A stretch of DNA of 5,507 bases from an uncultured Lachnospiraceae bacterium (GTDB lineage Bacteria; Bacillota; Clostridia; Lachnospirales; Lachnospiraceae), in contig CANQQN010000129.1 of NCBI GenBank assembly GCA_947625995.1, positions 1-5,507 on the forward strand, written 5' to 3'. Of this stretch, positions 1 through 5,472 are shown piece by piece. Every line of letters starts with the position of its first letter. The first letter of the stretch is position 1. Made by a program: the position numbers and the translations under genes. Under the pieces are notes generated by a model. That model was not told where the DNA came from and ran no database searches. It saw nothing but the letters and a program-made list of their open reading frames with translations.

Positions 1-496
1 GAGCGCCGGGTTTGCTCTGAGAGAGAGCAAGTCCCACAAAGCCTACTGCCAGAGCCGCCAGCTTTTGCCAAGTCAAACTGTCGTTCTGATAGACAAAATG
101 GGACAGGATCACGCCGAAGAAGATGCCGGACTGGCCAATAATACTGGCGCTGATGCTGGAGAAAATATTGACGTTTCCGATATTGAAAAAATAGTAGGAC
201 ACCGTAGTGGAGAGCAGTCCCATAAAAAGTACCTCTCCCCACTGTTTGGTTTTTAATTGAAATATTTTGTTCCCCGTAAATTTTGCAAATGCAAGCGTTA
301 GGACGCCTGCAAGGAAAAAACGGATGCTCACCGCCACCAGCATTTGGCCGTTGTAGGCAGAGCCAAAGCGGTCTGTTGTGATATGAAGCTCTTCATAAAA
401 AATTTTTAATAATTTGAAGGGCGTACCCCAGATCACGCAGGCGATGACGGCGGCAGCGGGAATCAGATATCTGTGTTCTGAGAGGGATGTTTTCAT
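1..496 (-). CDS. EamA/DMT-superfamily transporter, N-terminal part (runs off the window)
   Basis: This is the first 165 codons of an integral membrane protein; the C-terminal part lies beyond base 1. The translation starts MKTSLSEHRYLIPAAAVIA and shows about five hydrophobic segments, near residues 11-33, 52-72, 87-107, 111-136 and 145-160. The IWGTPF motif in the first segment and the closing LAALAVGFVGLAL helix match the first EamA repeat of drug/metabolite transporters, which normally have ten membrane helices in two repeats. The acidic residue often found before the fifth helix is replaced here by QND. ATG at 496 is the only reasonable start because an in-frame TAA lies seven codons upstream. 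The ribosome binding site is weak (GGAA, about 9 nt away). The gene starts 69 nt after the GH105 hydrolase on the same strand with no terminator between, so co-transcription is likely. The substrate cannot be read from the sequence; sugar, amino acid or metabolite transport are all known in this superfamily. Confidence 0.85.
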   Translation of the reverse strand, partial: MKTSLSEHRYLIPAAAVIACVIWGTPFKLLKIFYEELHITTDRFGSAYNGQMLVAVSIRFFLAGVLTLAFAKFTGNKIFQLKTKQWGEVLFMGLLSTTVSYYFFNIGNVNIFSSISASIIGQSGIFFGVILSHFVYQNDSLTWQKLAALAVGFVGLALSQSKPGA

Positions 497-565
497 AGAT
501 GAAGTTCCAATCTGTTAAATTTATAAACATGGTGGCGAAGCTTGCGCAAAGGACCGGAAAAATAG

Positions 566-1678
566 CTAAATAAATTTTCCCATGTCGTCCGCGGCATATC
601 GGGTGAGAGCCCACAAAAGAGGACCAAACGCTTTGTTGTCATCTTCTACCACAGGTTCGCTGATATAGTAGGCAAAGGAACCGTTCCGGTGAGGTTTCTT
701 TGCCGGCCCCAGACCGGCTACCAGACACACATTGCCGATATGGACAAGGCCGTCTTTTTCATTGATAAACTCTGAGAAGATACCATCCATGGCCTTATCC
801 GCAGAGGACAGGAAGGAGTCGGGAAGATATCCCATCTGTACGGATTTTTTCAGAAAGTAGGCAAACATGCAGGTGCAGCTTGATTCTTTATAATTCCCTT
901 TTCTGTCCGCAAGATCGAGGATCTGGTACCAGACGCCGGAGGGAGACTGATAGCGGACGATCCCGGCGGCGATCTTTTCCACTACGTCAAGGATGGCGTT
1001 CCTTCCGGGATGGTCTGCAGGAAAGTAGTCCAAGGTGTCTACAGCGGCCATAGCAAGCCAGCCCATGGCGCGGCCCCAGAAGTGAGGGGAGCACCCGGTG
1101 ACCGGATCTGCCCAGAACATGCTGCGGCTGTGGTCGTAGGCATGATAGTACAGTCCTTTTTCCTCGTCATAGGCGAATCTGGTGATCAGGGCAAACTGCT
1201 TCGCAATGTCTTCAAAGCATTCATAGGGGCCCCATTCTTTTGTGTATTCCGCGTACAGGGGCTGAAGCATGAACAGGCCGTCCAGCCACATTTGGTTTGG
1301 ATAGATCTTTTTGTGGGCAAACCCGCCGCAGCCATCAAGCCGGGGGTGACGTTCAATACAGCTTTTCAGATAAGCGAGGGCTTTTTTGTACCGGTCTTCA
1401 TGAGTGATGTGGTAAAGGGTGAAGATGACCTTACCGTTGTTTAAACAGTCAACGCTGGGCGGACGGTTTTCCACGAAGGGAATCCTGCCGTCTTCCGTGA
1501 CAAAGTTGTCAATGTATCTTTTCAAAAAGGAAAGATACCGGTCATCCTCCAACAGCGCTCCTGTCGCCGCCATGGCTCTTAACAGAACGCCGTCCTCATA
1601 CATCCAGTTTGTCTCCGATACGCTGTTCTTGCGCGTCAGGGCGGTTTCATAAACCTGTTTCATCCTGTTGATATACAT
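566..1678 (-). CDS. GH105 family unsaturated glycuronyl hydrolase (YesR/YteR-like)
   Basis: This 370-residue protein matches family GH105 (PF07470), whose members cleave the 4,5-unsaturated uronic acid that polysaccharide lyases leave on oligosaccharides, classically unsaturated rhamnogalacturonan disaccharides. Landmarks are D77 followed by the NNGK loop, H122 and then QMWLDGLFM (127-135, with D133 at the position of the catalytic Asp of YteR), HFWGRAMGWLAMA (199-211), SGVWYQILD (247-255), KESSCTCMFAYF (264-275) and VAGLG with SFAYYISEPVV (320-344). The VAGLG/SEPVV pattern resembles the YesR side of the family. The length is normal for the family. No signal peptide is visible, so it should act in the cytoplasm on imported oligosaccharides. 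Start ATG at 1678 has GGAG five nt upstream (1684-1687). It heads a leftward unit with the EamA transporter. Family assignment is firm; the exact substrate (rhamnogalacturonan, ulvan-type or other) is not determined. Confidence 0.92.
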   Translation of the reverse strand: MYINRMKQVYETALTRKNSVSETNWMYEDGVLLRAMAATGALLEDDRYLSFLKRYIDNFVTEDGRIPFVENRPPSVDCLNNGKVIFTLYHITHEDRYKKALAYLKSCIERHPRLDGCGGFAHKKIYPNQMWLDGLFMLQPLYAEYTKEWGPYECFEDIAKQFALITRFAYDEEKGLYYHAYDHSRSMFWADPVTGCSPHFWGRAMGWLAMAAVDTLDYFPADHPGRNAILDVVEKIAAGIVRYQSPSGVWYQILDLADRKGNYKESSCTCMFAYFLKKSVQMGYLPDSFLSSADKAMDGIFSEFINEKDGLVHIGNVCLVAGLGPAKKPHRNGSFAYYISEPVVEDDNKAFGPLLWALTRYAADDMGKFI

Positions 1679-1707
1679 AAAAACTCCATTCTTTCTGTAA
1701 TGAGATA

Positions 1708-1736
1708 ATAATAGTTTAGAAAAACAGACAATGCAA
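1708..1736 (-). promoter_or_regulatory. Candidate sigma-A promoter of the GH105 unit
   Basis: On the minus strand, TTGCAT (1731-1736, matching the first three bases of the -35 consensus) is followed by exactly 17 bp and then TATTAT (1708-1713, five of six -10 bases). The predicted start near 1701 leaves a leader of about 23 nt that contains the GGAG ribosome binding site. The strong -10, ideal spacing and sensible position support it; the -35 is weak, which could mean activator dependence. Confidence 0.5.
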
Positions 1737-1845
1737 GGGGTAAATCGGCAATTTTTTGAGTTTCAATTATGAAATACAGACAGGCAAGACCCATGAAAAC
1801 TGACATCTAATGAACCGTAGTTAAATTTCATCTATATTTCACATG

Positions 1846-1859
1846 TTTTTTGCAAAAAA
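1846..1859. repeat. 14-bp A/T palindrome upstream of the gap promoter
   Basis: TTTTTTGCAAAAAA is a perfect palindrome ending four bases before the proposed gap -35 element. Relative to a predicted start near 1899 it covers about -53 to -40, where UP elements and A-tract bends act in strong promoters. It could instead be an operator for a dimeric repressor or activator. The pattern is certain; the role is inferred. Confidence 0.5.
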
Positions 1860-1863
1860 TATC

Positions 1864-1892
1864 TTGAACTTTTAGAAAAATTTGGTTAAACT
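1864..1892 (+). promoter_or_regulatory. Candidate sigma-A promoter of gap-pgk-tpiA
   Basis: TTGAAC (1864-1869) and TAAACT (1887-1892) are each four of six matches to the -35 and -10 consensus, with an exact 17-bp spacing. The predicted start near 1899 gives a leader of about 57 nt. The A/T-tract palindrome just upstream could raise its strength. An overlapping alternative -10 one base upstream (TTAAAC preceded by TGG) is possible. Confidence 0.5.
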
Positions 1893-1902
1893 AATACTTA
1901 AG

Positions 1903-1928
1903 TTGATTGATAAAAAATAAGCAATCAA
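1903..1928 (+). repeat. Inverted repeat at the predicted 5' end of the gap mRNA
   Basis: TTGATTG (1903-1909) and CAATCAA (1922-1928) are perfect 7-bp inverted arms around a 12-nt A-rich spacer. The repeat sits between the proposed promoter and the gap ribosome binding site, starting only about four nt after the predicted transcription start. It could be a regulator's operator or a 5'-end hairpin protecting the message; the hairpin would be AT-rich and fairly weak. Confidence 0.5.
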
Positions 1929-1955
1929 TAACATACAAATTTAGGAGGAATTAAT

Positions 1956-2984
1956 ATGGCAGTAAAAGTAGCAATCAATGGTTTTGGCCGTATCGGCCGT
2001 CTTGCATTCCGTCAGATGTTTGAAGATCCCGAGTATGAGATCGTAGCCATCAACGATCTGACAAGCCCCAAGATGCTTGCGCATCTGTTAAAGTATGACT
2101 CTTCTCAGGGAAGATATGTAAAGGTTGGCGAGGAAGGACAGGTTACCGCTGATGACGAGGCAGGTACCATCACAGTAAAGGGCAAGACCATCAAGATCTA
2201 CAAAGAGCCCGACGCAAACAATTGCCCTTGGGGCGACCTTGGCGTAGACGTAGTTCTGGAGTGCTCAGGCTTCTATACCTCCAAGGAAAAAGCACAGGCA
2301 CACATCAACGCCGGCGCACGCAAGGTCGTGATCTCTGCTCCCGCAGGCAACGATCTTCCTACCATCGTTTACAATGTAAACCATGAGACCTTAAAGCCCG
2401 AGGATACCATCATTTCTGCAGCTTCCTGTACCACAAACTGCTTGGCTCCCATGGCGAAGGCACTCAATGACTTTGTGACTATCGAGTCCGGTATTATGTG
2501 TACGATCCATGCATACACAGGCGATCAGATGATCCTTGACGGTCCTCAGAGAAAGGGCGACCTGAGAAGATCACGTGCAGGCGCGGTGAACATCGTTCCC
2601 AACAGCACAGGCGCGGCAAAGGCTATCGGCCTTGTGATCCCTGAACTCAACGGCAAGCTGATCGGCGCCGCACAGCGCGTTCCTACTCCTACAGGTTCTA
2701 CAACCCTTCTGTTTGCGGTAGTTGACGGTGAGGTTACCGTTGATGAGATCAACGCAGCGATGAAGAAAGCAGCAAACGAGTCCTATGGCTACAACGAGGA
2801 TCAGATCGTTTCTTCCGATATCGTTGGCATGACCTATGGTTCTCTGTTTGACGCTACACAGACCATGGTTTCCAAGCTTCCCGGCGGCAAGTCACAGGTA
2901 GAAGTTGTTTCATGGTATGACAATGAGAACTCTTACACAAGCCAGATGGTTCGTACGATCAAGTACTTCTCAGAGCTTGCATAA
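1956..2984 (+). CDS. gap: Glyceraldehyde-3-phosphate dehydrogenase, type I (NAD-dependent)
   Basis: This enzyme converts glyceraldehyde 3-phosphate, phosphate and NAD+ to 1,3-bisphosphoglycerate and NADH in cytoplasmic glycolysis. At 342 residues it has the usual family length. The N-terminal Rossmann domain opens with INGFGRIGR (7-15). D34 in AINDLT is the acidic residue that favours NAD over NADP, arguing for the catabolic rather than the gluconeogenic (GapB) enzyme. The active site is ASCTTNC with nucleophile C158, helped by H185 in TIHAYT. Phosphate-site elements include NSTGAAKA (216-223) and R241 in QRVPTPTG. The C-terminal WYDNENSY (320-327) is intact. Start ATG at 1956 has a perfect AGGAGG (1943-1948) at 7-nt spacing. 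It is the first gene of a gap-pgk-tpiA cluster, with its own upstream promoter and a terminator-like hairpin after it. No cggR-type repressor gene precedes it. Confidence 0.98.
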   Translation: MAVKVAINGFGRIGRLAFRQMFEDPEYEIVAINDLTSPKMLAHLLKYDSSQGRYVKVGEEGQVTADDEAGTITVKGKTIKIYKEPDANNCPWGDLGVDVVLECSGFYTSKEKAQAHINAGARKVVISAPAGNDLPTIVYNVNHETLKPEDTIISAASCTTNCLAPMAKALNDFVTIESGIMCTIHAYTGDQMILDGPQRKGDLRRSRAGAVNIVPNSTGAAKAIGLVIPELNGKLIGAAQRVPTPTGSTTLLFAVVDGEVTVDEINAAMKKAANESYGYNEDQIVSSDIVGMTYGSLFDATQTMVSKLPGGKSQVEVVSWYDNENSYTSQMVRTIKYFSELA

Positions 2985-3016
2985 TGACGTTTCATTTTAG
3001 TCAGTAAGGATTCCAT

Positions 3017-3046
3017 CAGGTCCGGCCGAAGGGCCGGGCCTGTTTT
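3017..3046 (+). terminator. Terminator-like hairpin after gap (possibly partial or an mRNA-processing stem)
   Basis: CAGGTCCGGCC (3017-3027) pairs over 11 bp, with one G-U, to GGCCGGGCCTG (3032-3042) around a GAAG loop. TTTT follows, then CAG and TTT. The stem is strong but the T run is short and interrupted, so partial readthrough into pgk is plausible. It would also protect the 3' end of a monocistronic gap mRNA. Confidence 0.8.
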
Positions 3047-3057
3047 CAGTTTGCGTG

Positions 3058-3112
3058 GGATCTTCGGATCTTCCGTAAAGTGACAGGCATCATGTGCCGA
3101 AGATATTTTTTT
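3058..3112 (+). promoter_or_regulatory. Possible attenuator in the pgk leader (tandem repeat, competing stems, T7)
   Basis: GGATCTTC is repeated twice in perfect tandem (3058-3065 and 3066-3073). ATCTTCGG from the first copy (3060-3067) is an 8-bp perfect complement of CCGAAGAT (3097-3104). The second copy can pair with six bases of that same arm and then stack on a small GGCAT/GTGCC hairpin (3086-3098). The shared arm is followed after one base by seven Ts (3106-3112), directly before the pgk ribosome binding site. This has the shape of an intrinsic terminator with alternative folds; function is inferred. Confidence 0.35.
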
Positions 3113-3129
3113 GAAGGAGGAAATAACAA

Positions 3130-4332
3130 ATGTTGAATAAAAAATCAGTGGATGATATTCAGGTAAAAGGCAAGAGAGTCCTTTGCAGATGTGATTTCAA
3201 CGTACCTTTGAAGGATGGCGTGATCACCGACGAGAACCGTCTTGTGGCGGCGCTTCCCACCATCAAGAAGCTGATCGCCGACGGCGGCAGAGTGATTCTC
3301 TGCTCTCATCTTGGCAAGCCCAAGGGAACAGATCCCGCTCTTTCCCTTGCTCCTGTAGCAGTCCGTCTGTCCCAGCTTCTTGGTCAGGAAGTTAAATTTG
3401 CGGCAGATCCCGAAGTAGTAGGTCCCAACGCGAAGGCAGCGGTAAAAGCCATGAAGGACGGCGATGTGATCCTGCTTGAGAATACCAGATACCGCGCAGA
3501 AGAGACAAAGAACGGCGAAGCTTTCAGCAAGGATCTTGCCTCTATTGCAGATGTATTTGTCAACGACGCCTTTGGTACCGCGCACAGAGCACATTGCTCC
3601 AATGTAGGCGTAGCGGATCTTCTGGATACGGCGGTAGTCGGTTATCTGATGCAGAAGGAGATCGATTTCCTTGGCAATGCGGTAAACAATCCTGTAAGGC
3701 CTTTTGTTGCCATCCTTGGCGGCGCTAAGGTAGCGGATAAGCTGAACGTGATCTCAAACCTGCTTGAAAAGTGCGATACTCTTATCATCGGCGGCGGTAT
3801 GGCCTATACCTTCCTGAAGGCAAAGGGTTATGAGGTTGGTACTTCGCTGGTTGACGACGAGAAGATCGAATATTGCAAAGAGATGATCGCAAAAGCGGAG
3901 AGCCTTGGCAAAAAGTTGCTCCTTCCTGTGGACACGACCATTGCGAAAGCATTTCCGGATCCTATTGACGCGAAGATCGAAGTTTCCTATGTGGATTCAG
4001 ACAAGATCCCCGCGGATATGATGGGTCTTGATATCGGTCCCAAGACCGCGGAACTGTTTGCAGAGGCGGTGAAGACCGCAAAGACTGTTGTATGGAATGG
4101 GCCTATGGGCGTGTTTGAGAATCCTACCCTTGCGGCGGGCACCATTGCGGTTGCGAAGGCGCTTGCAGAGACAGACGCGACAACCATCATCGGCGGCGGC
4201 GACAGCGCGGCAGCTGTCAACCAGCTTGGCTTTGGCGACAAGATGACACATATCTCCACAGGCGGCGGCGCTTCCCTTGAATTCCTTGAGGGCAAGGATC
4301 TTCCCGGCGTTGTGGCAGCTGATGAAAAATAG
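3130..4332 (+). CDS. pgk: Phosphoglycerate kinase
   Basis: This enzyme transfers the acyl phosphate of 1,3-bisphosphoglycerate to ADP, giving 3-phosphoglycerate and ATP, the first substrate-level phosphorylation of glycolysis. At 400 residues it is a typical bacterial monomer. The N-domain shows RCDFNVPLKDG (20-30, with D22 and N24), R37, SHLGKPKG (59-66), R120 in ENTRYRAEE, and FGTAHRAHCSNVGV (148-161, with R153), which bind the substrate. The C-domain shows GGAKVADK (197-204, nucleotide-site lysines), WNGPMGVFE (322-330), IIGGGDSAAAV (353-363) and STGGGASLEFLEG (376-388). No key residue is missing. Start ATG at 3130 has AAGGAGG (3114-3120) at 9-nt spacing. It lies 145 nt after gap behind a structured spacer and 21 nt before tpiA, so it is transcribed by readthrough from gap, from a weak promoter in the spacer, or both. 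Confidence 0.98.
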   Translation: MLNKKSVDDIQVKGKRVLCRCDFNVPLKDGVITDENRLVAALPTIKKLIADGGRVILCSHLGKPKGTDPALSLAPVAVRLSQLLGQEVKFAADPEVVGPNAKAAVKAMKDGDVILLENTRYRAEETKNGEAFSKDLASIADVFVNDAFGTAHRAHCSNVGVADLLDTAVVGYLMQKEIDFLGNAVNNPVRPFVAILGGAKVADKLNVISNLLEKCDTLIIGGGMAYTFLKAKGYEVGTSLVDDEKIEYCKEMIAKAESLGKKLLLPVDTTIAKAFPDPIDAKIEVSYVDSDKIPADMMGLDIGPKTAELFAEAVKTAKTVVWNGPMGVFENPTLAAGTIAVAKALAETDATTIIGGGDSAAAVNQLGFGDKMTHISTGGGASLEFLEGKDLPGVVAADEK

Positions 4333-4353
4333 AATTAAGAGAGGATAAAGATT

Positions 4354-5103
4354 ATGGCAAGAAGAAAGATTATCGCCGGCAACTGGAAGATGAACAAGAC
4401 TCCCAGCGAAGCGGTTGCTCTGGTAAATGAATTAAAGCCGCTTGTAGTGACTGACGAAGCGGATGTTGTATTCGGCGTTCCGGCTATCGACATCGTTCCT
4501 GTTGTGGAAGCCTGCAAGGGTACCAACATTGCGGTCGCGGCCGAGAATATGTATTATGAGGAAAGCGGCGCCTACACAGGCGAGATCGCGCCTGCCATGC
4601 TGGTGGACGCAGGTGTAAAATATGTGATCCTTGGCCACTCCGAGAGAAGAGAGTATTTCAAGGAGACAGACGCGGACATCAACAAAAAAGTGCTGAAAGC
4701 GTTGGAGCATGGTCTGACCCCTATCATGTGCTGCGGCGAATCTCTGGAGCAGAGAGAGCAGGGCATTACCATGGACTGGATCCGTCAGCAGGTGAAGATC
4801 GGATTGCAGAATGTAACGGCAGATCAGGCCAAGACCATTGTGATCGCTTATGAGCCCATCTGGGCTATCGGTACCGGCAAGACAGCCACCAGCCAGCAGG
4901 CTGAGGAGGTCTGCAAAGGCATCCGCGAATGTATCGCTGAGATTTATGATGAAGCAACGGCAGAGGCTATCCGCATTCAGTACGGCGGTTCTGTAAACGC
5001 CGGCAATGCTGCGGAACTGTTCGCAATGCCCGATATTGACGGAGGGCTCGTCGGTGGCGCTTCTCTGAAAGCTGATTTCGGAAAGATCGTCCATTATAAA
5101 TAA
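4354..5103 (+). CDS. tpiA: Triosephosphate isomerase
   Basis: This enzyme interconverts dihydroxyacetone phosphate and glyceraldehyde 3-phosphate, feeding the GAPDH encoded two genes upstream. At 249 residues it is standard for a bacterial TIM barrel. Catalytic residues are all present: N10 and K12 in AGNWKMN (8-14), H95 in GHSERR (94-99), and E167 at the start of the flexible loop AYEPIWAIGTG (165-175). The phosphate-binding segments YGGSVN (210-215) and GGLVGGASL (230-238) are intact, as is C126. ENMYYEESGAYTGE (64-77) is the usual dimer-interface region. ATG at 4354 has a moderate ribosome binding site (AGAGG at 4340-4344, 9-nt spacing), only 21 nt after the pgk stop, so the two are co-transcribed. 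A long terminator closes the unit about 30 nt after the stop. Confidence 0.98.
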   Translation: MARRKIIAGNWKMNKTPSEAVALVNELKPLVVTDEADVVFGVPAIDIVPVVEACKGTNIAVAAENMYYEESGAYTGEIAPAMLVDAGVKYVILGHSERREYFKETDADINKKVLKALEHGLTPIMCCGESLEQREQGITMDWIRQQVKIGLQNVTADQAKTIVIAYEPIWAIGTGKTATSQQAEEVCKGIRECIAEIYDEATAEAIRIQYGGSVNAGNAAELFAMPDIDGGLVGGASLKADFGKIVHYK

Positions 5104-5130
5104 AGCGGTTAATGATATCCAAACAAAAAG

Positions 5131-5189
5131 AGAAAGGGGCTGTTGCAAAATAGATGAGGAATTCATCTATGGAGCAATGGCTCCTTTTT
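5131..5189 (+). terminator. Composite terminator of the gap-pgk-tpiA operon
   Basis: GGGGCTGTTGC (5136-5146) pairs over 11 positions, three of them G-U, with GCAATGGCTCC (5174-5184). Between them an inner stem ATAGATGA/TCATCTAT (5150-5157 and 5163-5170) is separated by a 3x3 internal loop. TTTTT follows (5185-5189) and can pair with the A-rich flank from 5131. A competing local fold is GGAGC-AATG-GCTCC (5171-5184) directly before the same T run. Both forms would terminate transcription after tpiA. Confidence 0.88.
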
Positions 5190-5227
5190 ATTCGTGAAGA
5201 AATGGGAAGGGGAATATAATGAGCGAA

Positions 5228-5268
5228 GGTGCCGCCAAATCATCTGATCTTGCTGATTTGGCGGCACC
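5228..5268. repeat. Perfect 15-bp inverted repeat (stable hairpin)
   Basis: GGTGCCGCCAAATCA (5228-5242) and TGATTTGGCGGCACC (5254-5268) are exact inverted arms around an 11-nt loop. No T run adjoins either end: the plus side continues CTCTCGGACTTTT, and the minus side continues ACCTTCGC without a T tract. It lies between the operon terminator and the stop codon of the minus-strand small ORF, 19 nt downstream of that stop. It may be a 3' mRNA stem for that ORF, a non-canonical terminator, or an interspersed hairpin element. Confidence 0.75.
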
Positions 5269-5286
5269 CTCTCGGACTTTTATGTA

Positions 5287-5472
5287 TTATTTGTCAATTA
5301 TTTCCTGAAATGCAATCAGACCCATGGTCCTGACATGTTTGTGCATCAGCGCCAATATAGCTGAAATGATCAGGATGGCTGATATCGCAATGACCACCAC
5401 TATCAGGATCCAGAAAGGCATTTCGTTTGGCAGGGGATCTGAATAATTCGGCAAAAAATCCAACTTTACCAT
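5287..5472 (-). CDS. Possible small single-pass membrane protein, hypothetical
   Basis: I do not recognise this 61-residue ORF. After a short polar N-terminus it has a strongly hydrophobic stretch at about residues 19-43 (beginning PFWILIVVVIAIS), which should span the membrane once. A basic turn HKHVR (44-48) and a short tail ending FQEIIDK follow; the basic turn would favour a cytoplasmic C-terminus. ATG at 5472 is bounded upstream by an in-frame TGA three codons away, but it has no visible ribosome binding site. A later ATG (residue 18) has none either. TATAAT (5473-5478 on the minus strand) directly abuts the ATG, so if that were a -10 box, transcription would begin inside the ORF. The hydrophobic composition argues for real coding; the missing initiation signals argue against. 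Confidence 0.4.
   Translation of the reverse strand: MVKLDFLPNYSDPLPNEMPFWILIVVVIAISAILIISAILALMHKHVRTMGLIAFQEIIDK

Larger units (their letters stand above)
1679..1955. other. Divergent intergenic region between GH105 and gap
   Basis: This 277-bp AT-rich spacer separates the leftward hydrolase unit from the rightward glycolytic operon. No ORF with a plausible start is seen. It contains candidate promoters for both directions, a 14-bp A/T palindrome (1846-1859), several TTTCA/TGAAA motifs between 1761 and 1841, and the inverted repeat at 1903-1928. No convincing catabolite-responsive element (cre) was found by eye. Confidence 0.8.

Noticed and set aside
534..548. Imperfect palindrome around AAGCTT between GH105 and the transporter
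   Set aside because: Only the central six bases are symmetric; flanking bases do not pair and no T run follows, so it is not a terminator.
393..614. Minus-strand ORF of 73 codons overlapping the EamA start
   Set aside because: It overlaps both the end of GH105 and the start of the transporter in another frame; the composition is not that of a known protein.
1010..1444. Plus-strand 144-codon ORF
   Set aside because: It lies wholly antisense to the well-supported GH105 gene, with no ribosome binding site or recognisable domain; a shadow frame.
2985..3003. TGAC...GTCA short inverted repeat after the gap stop
   Set aside because: Four-base arms with an AT-rich spacer are expected by chance.
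3051..3081. TTGCGT and TAAAGT as a pgk promoter
   Set aside because: The spacing is 19 bp and both hexamers are poor; not strong enough to list as a feature.
3080..3109. GTGACA plus TATTTT as a pgk promoter
   Set aside because: GTGACA is five of six to the -35 consensus, but the implied start would fall on the pgk ribosome binding site (3114-3120), leaving no usable translation leader.
3145..3594. Minus-strand ORF of 149 codons inside pgk
   Set aside because: It is antisense to the conserved N-domain of pgk; no motif and no initiation signal.
4432..5166. Long minus-strand ORF of 244 codons
   Set aside because: It is antisense to tpiA, whose active-site motifs are unmistakable, and its start lies inside the operon terminator hairpin. 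It arises from codon bias of the real gene.
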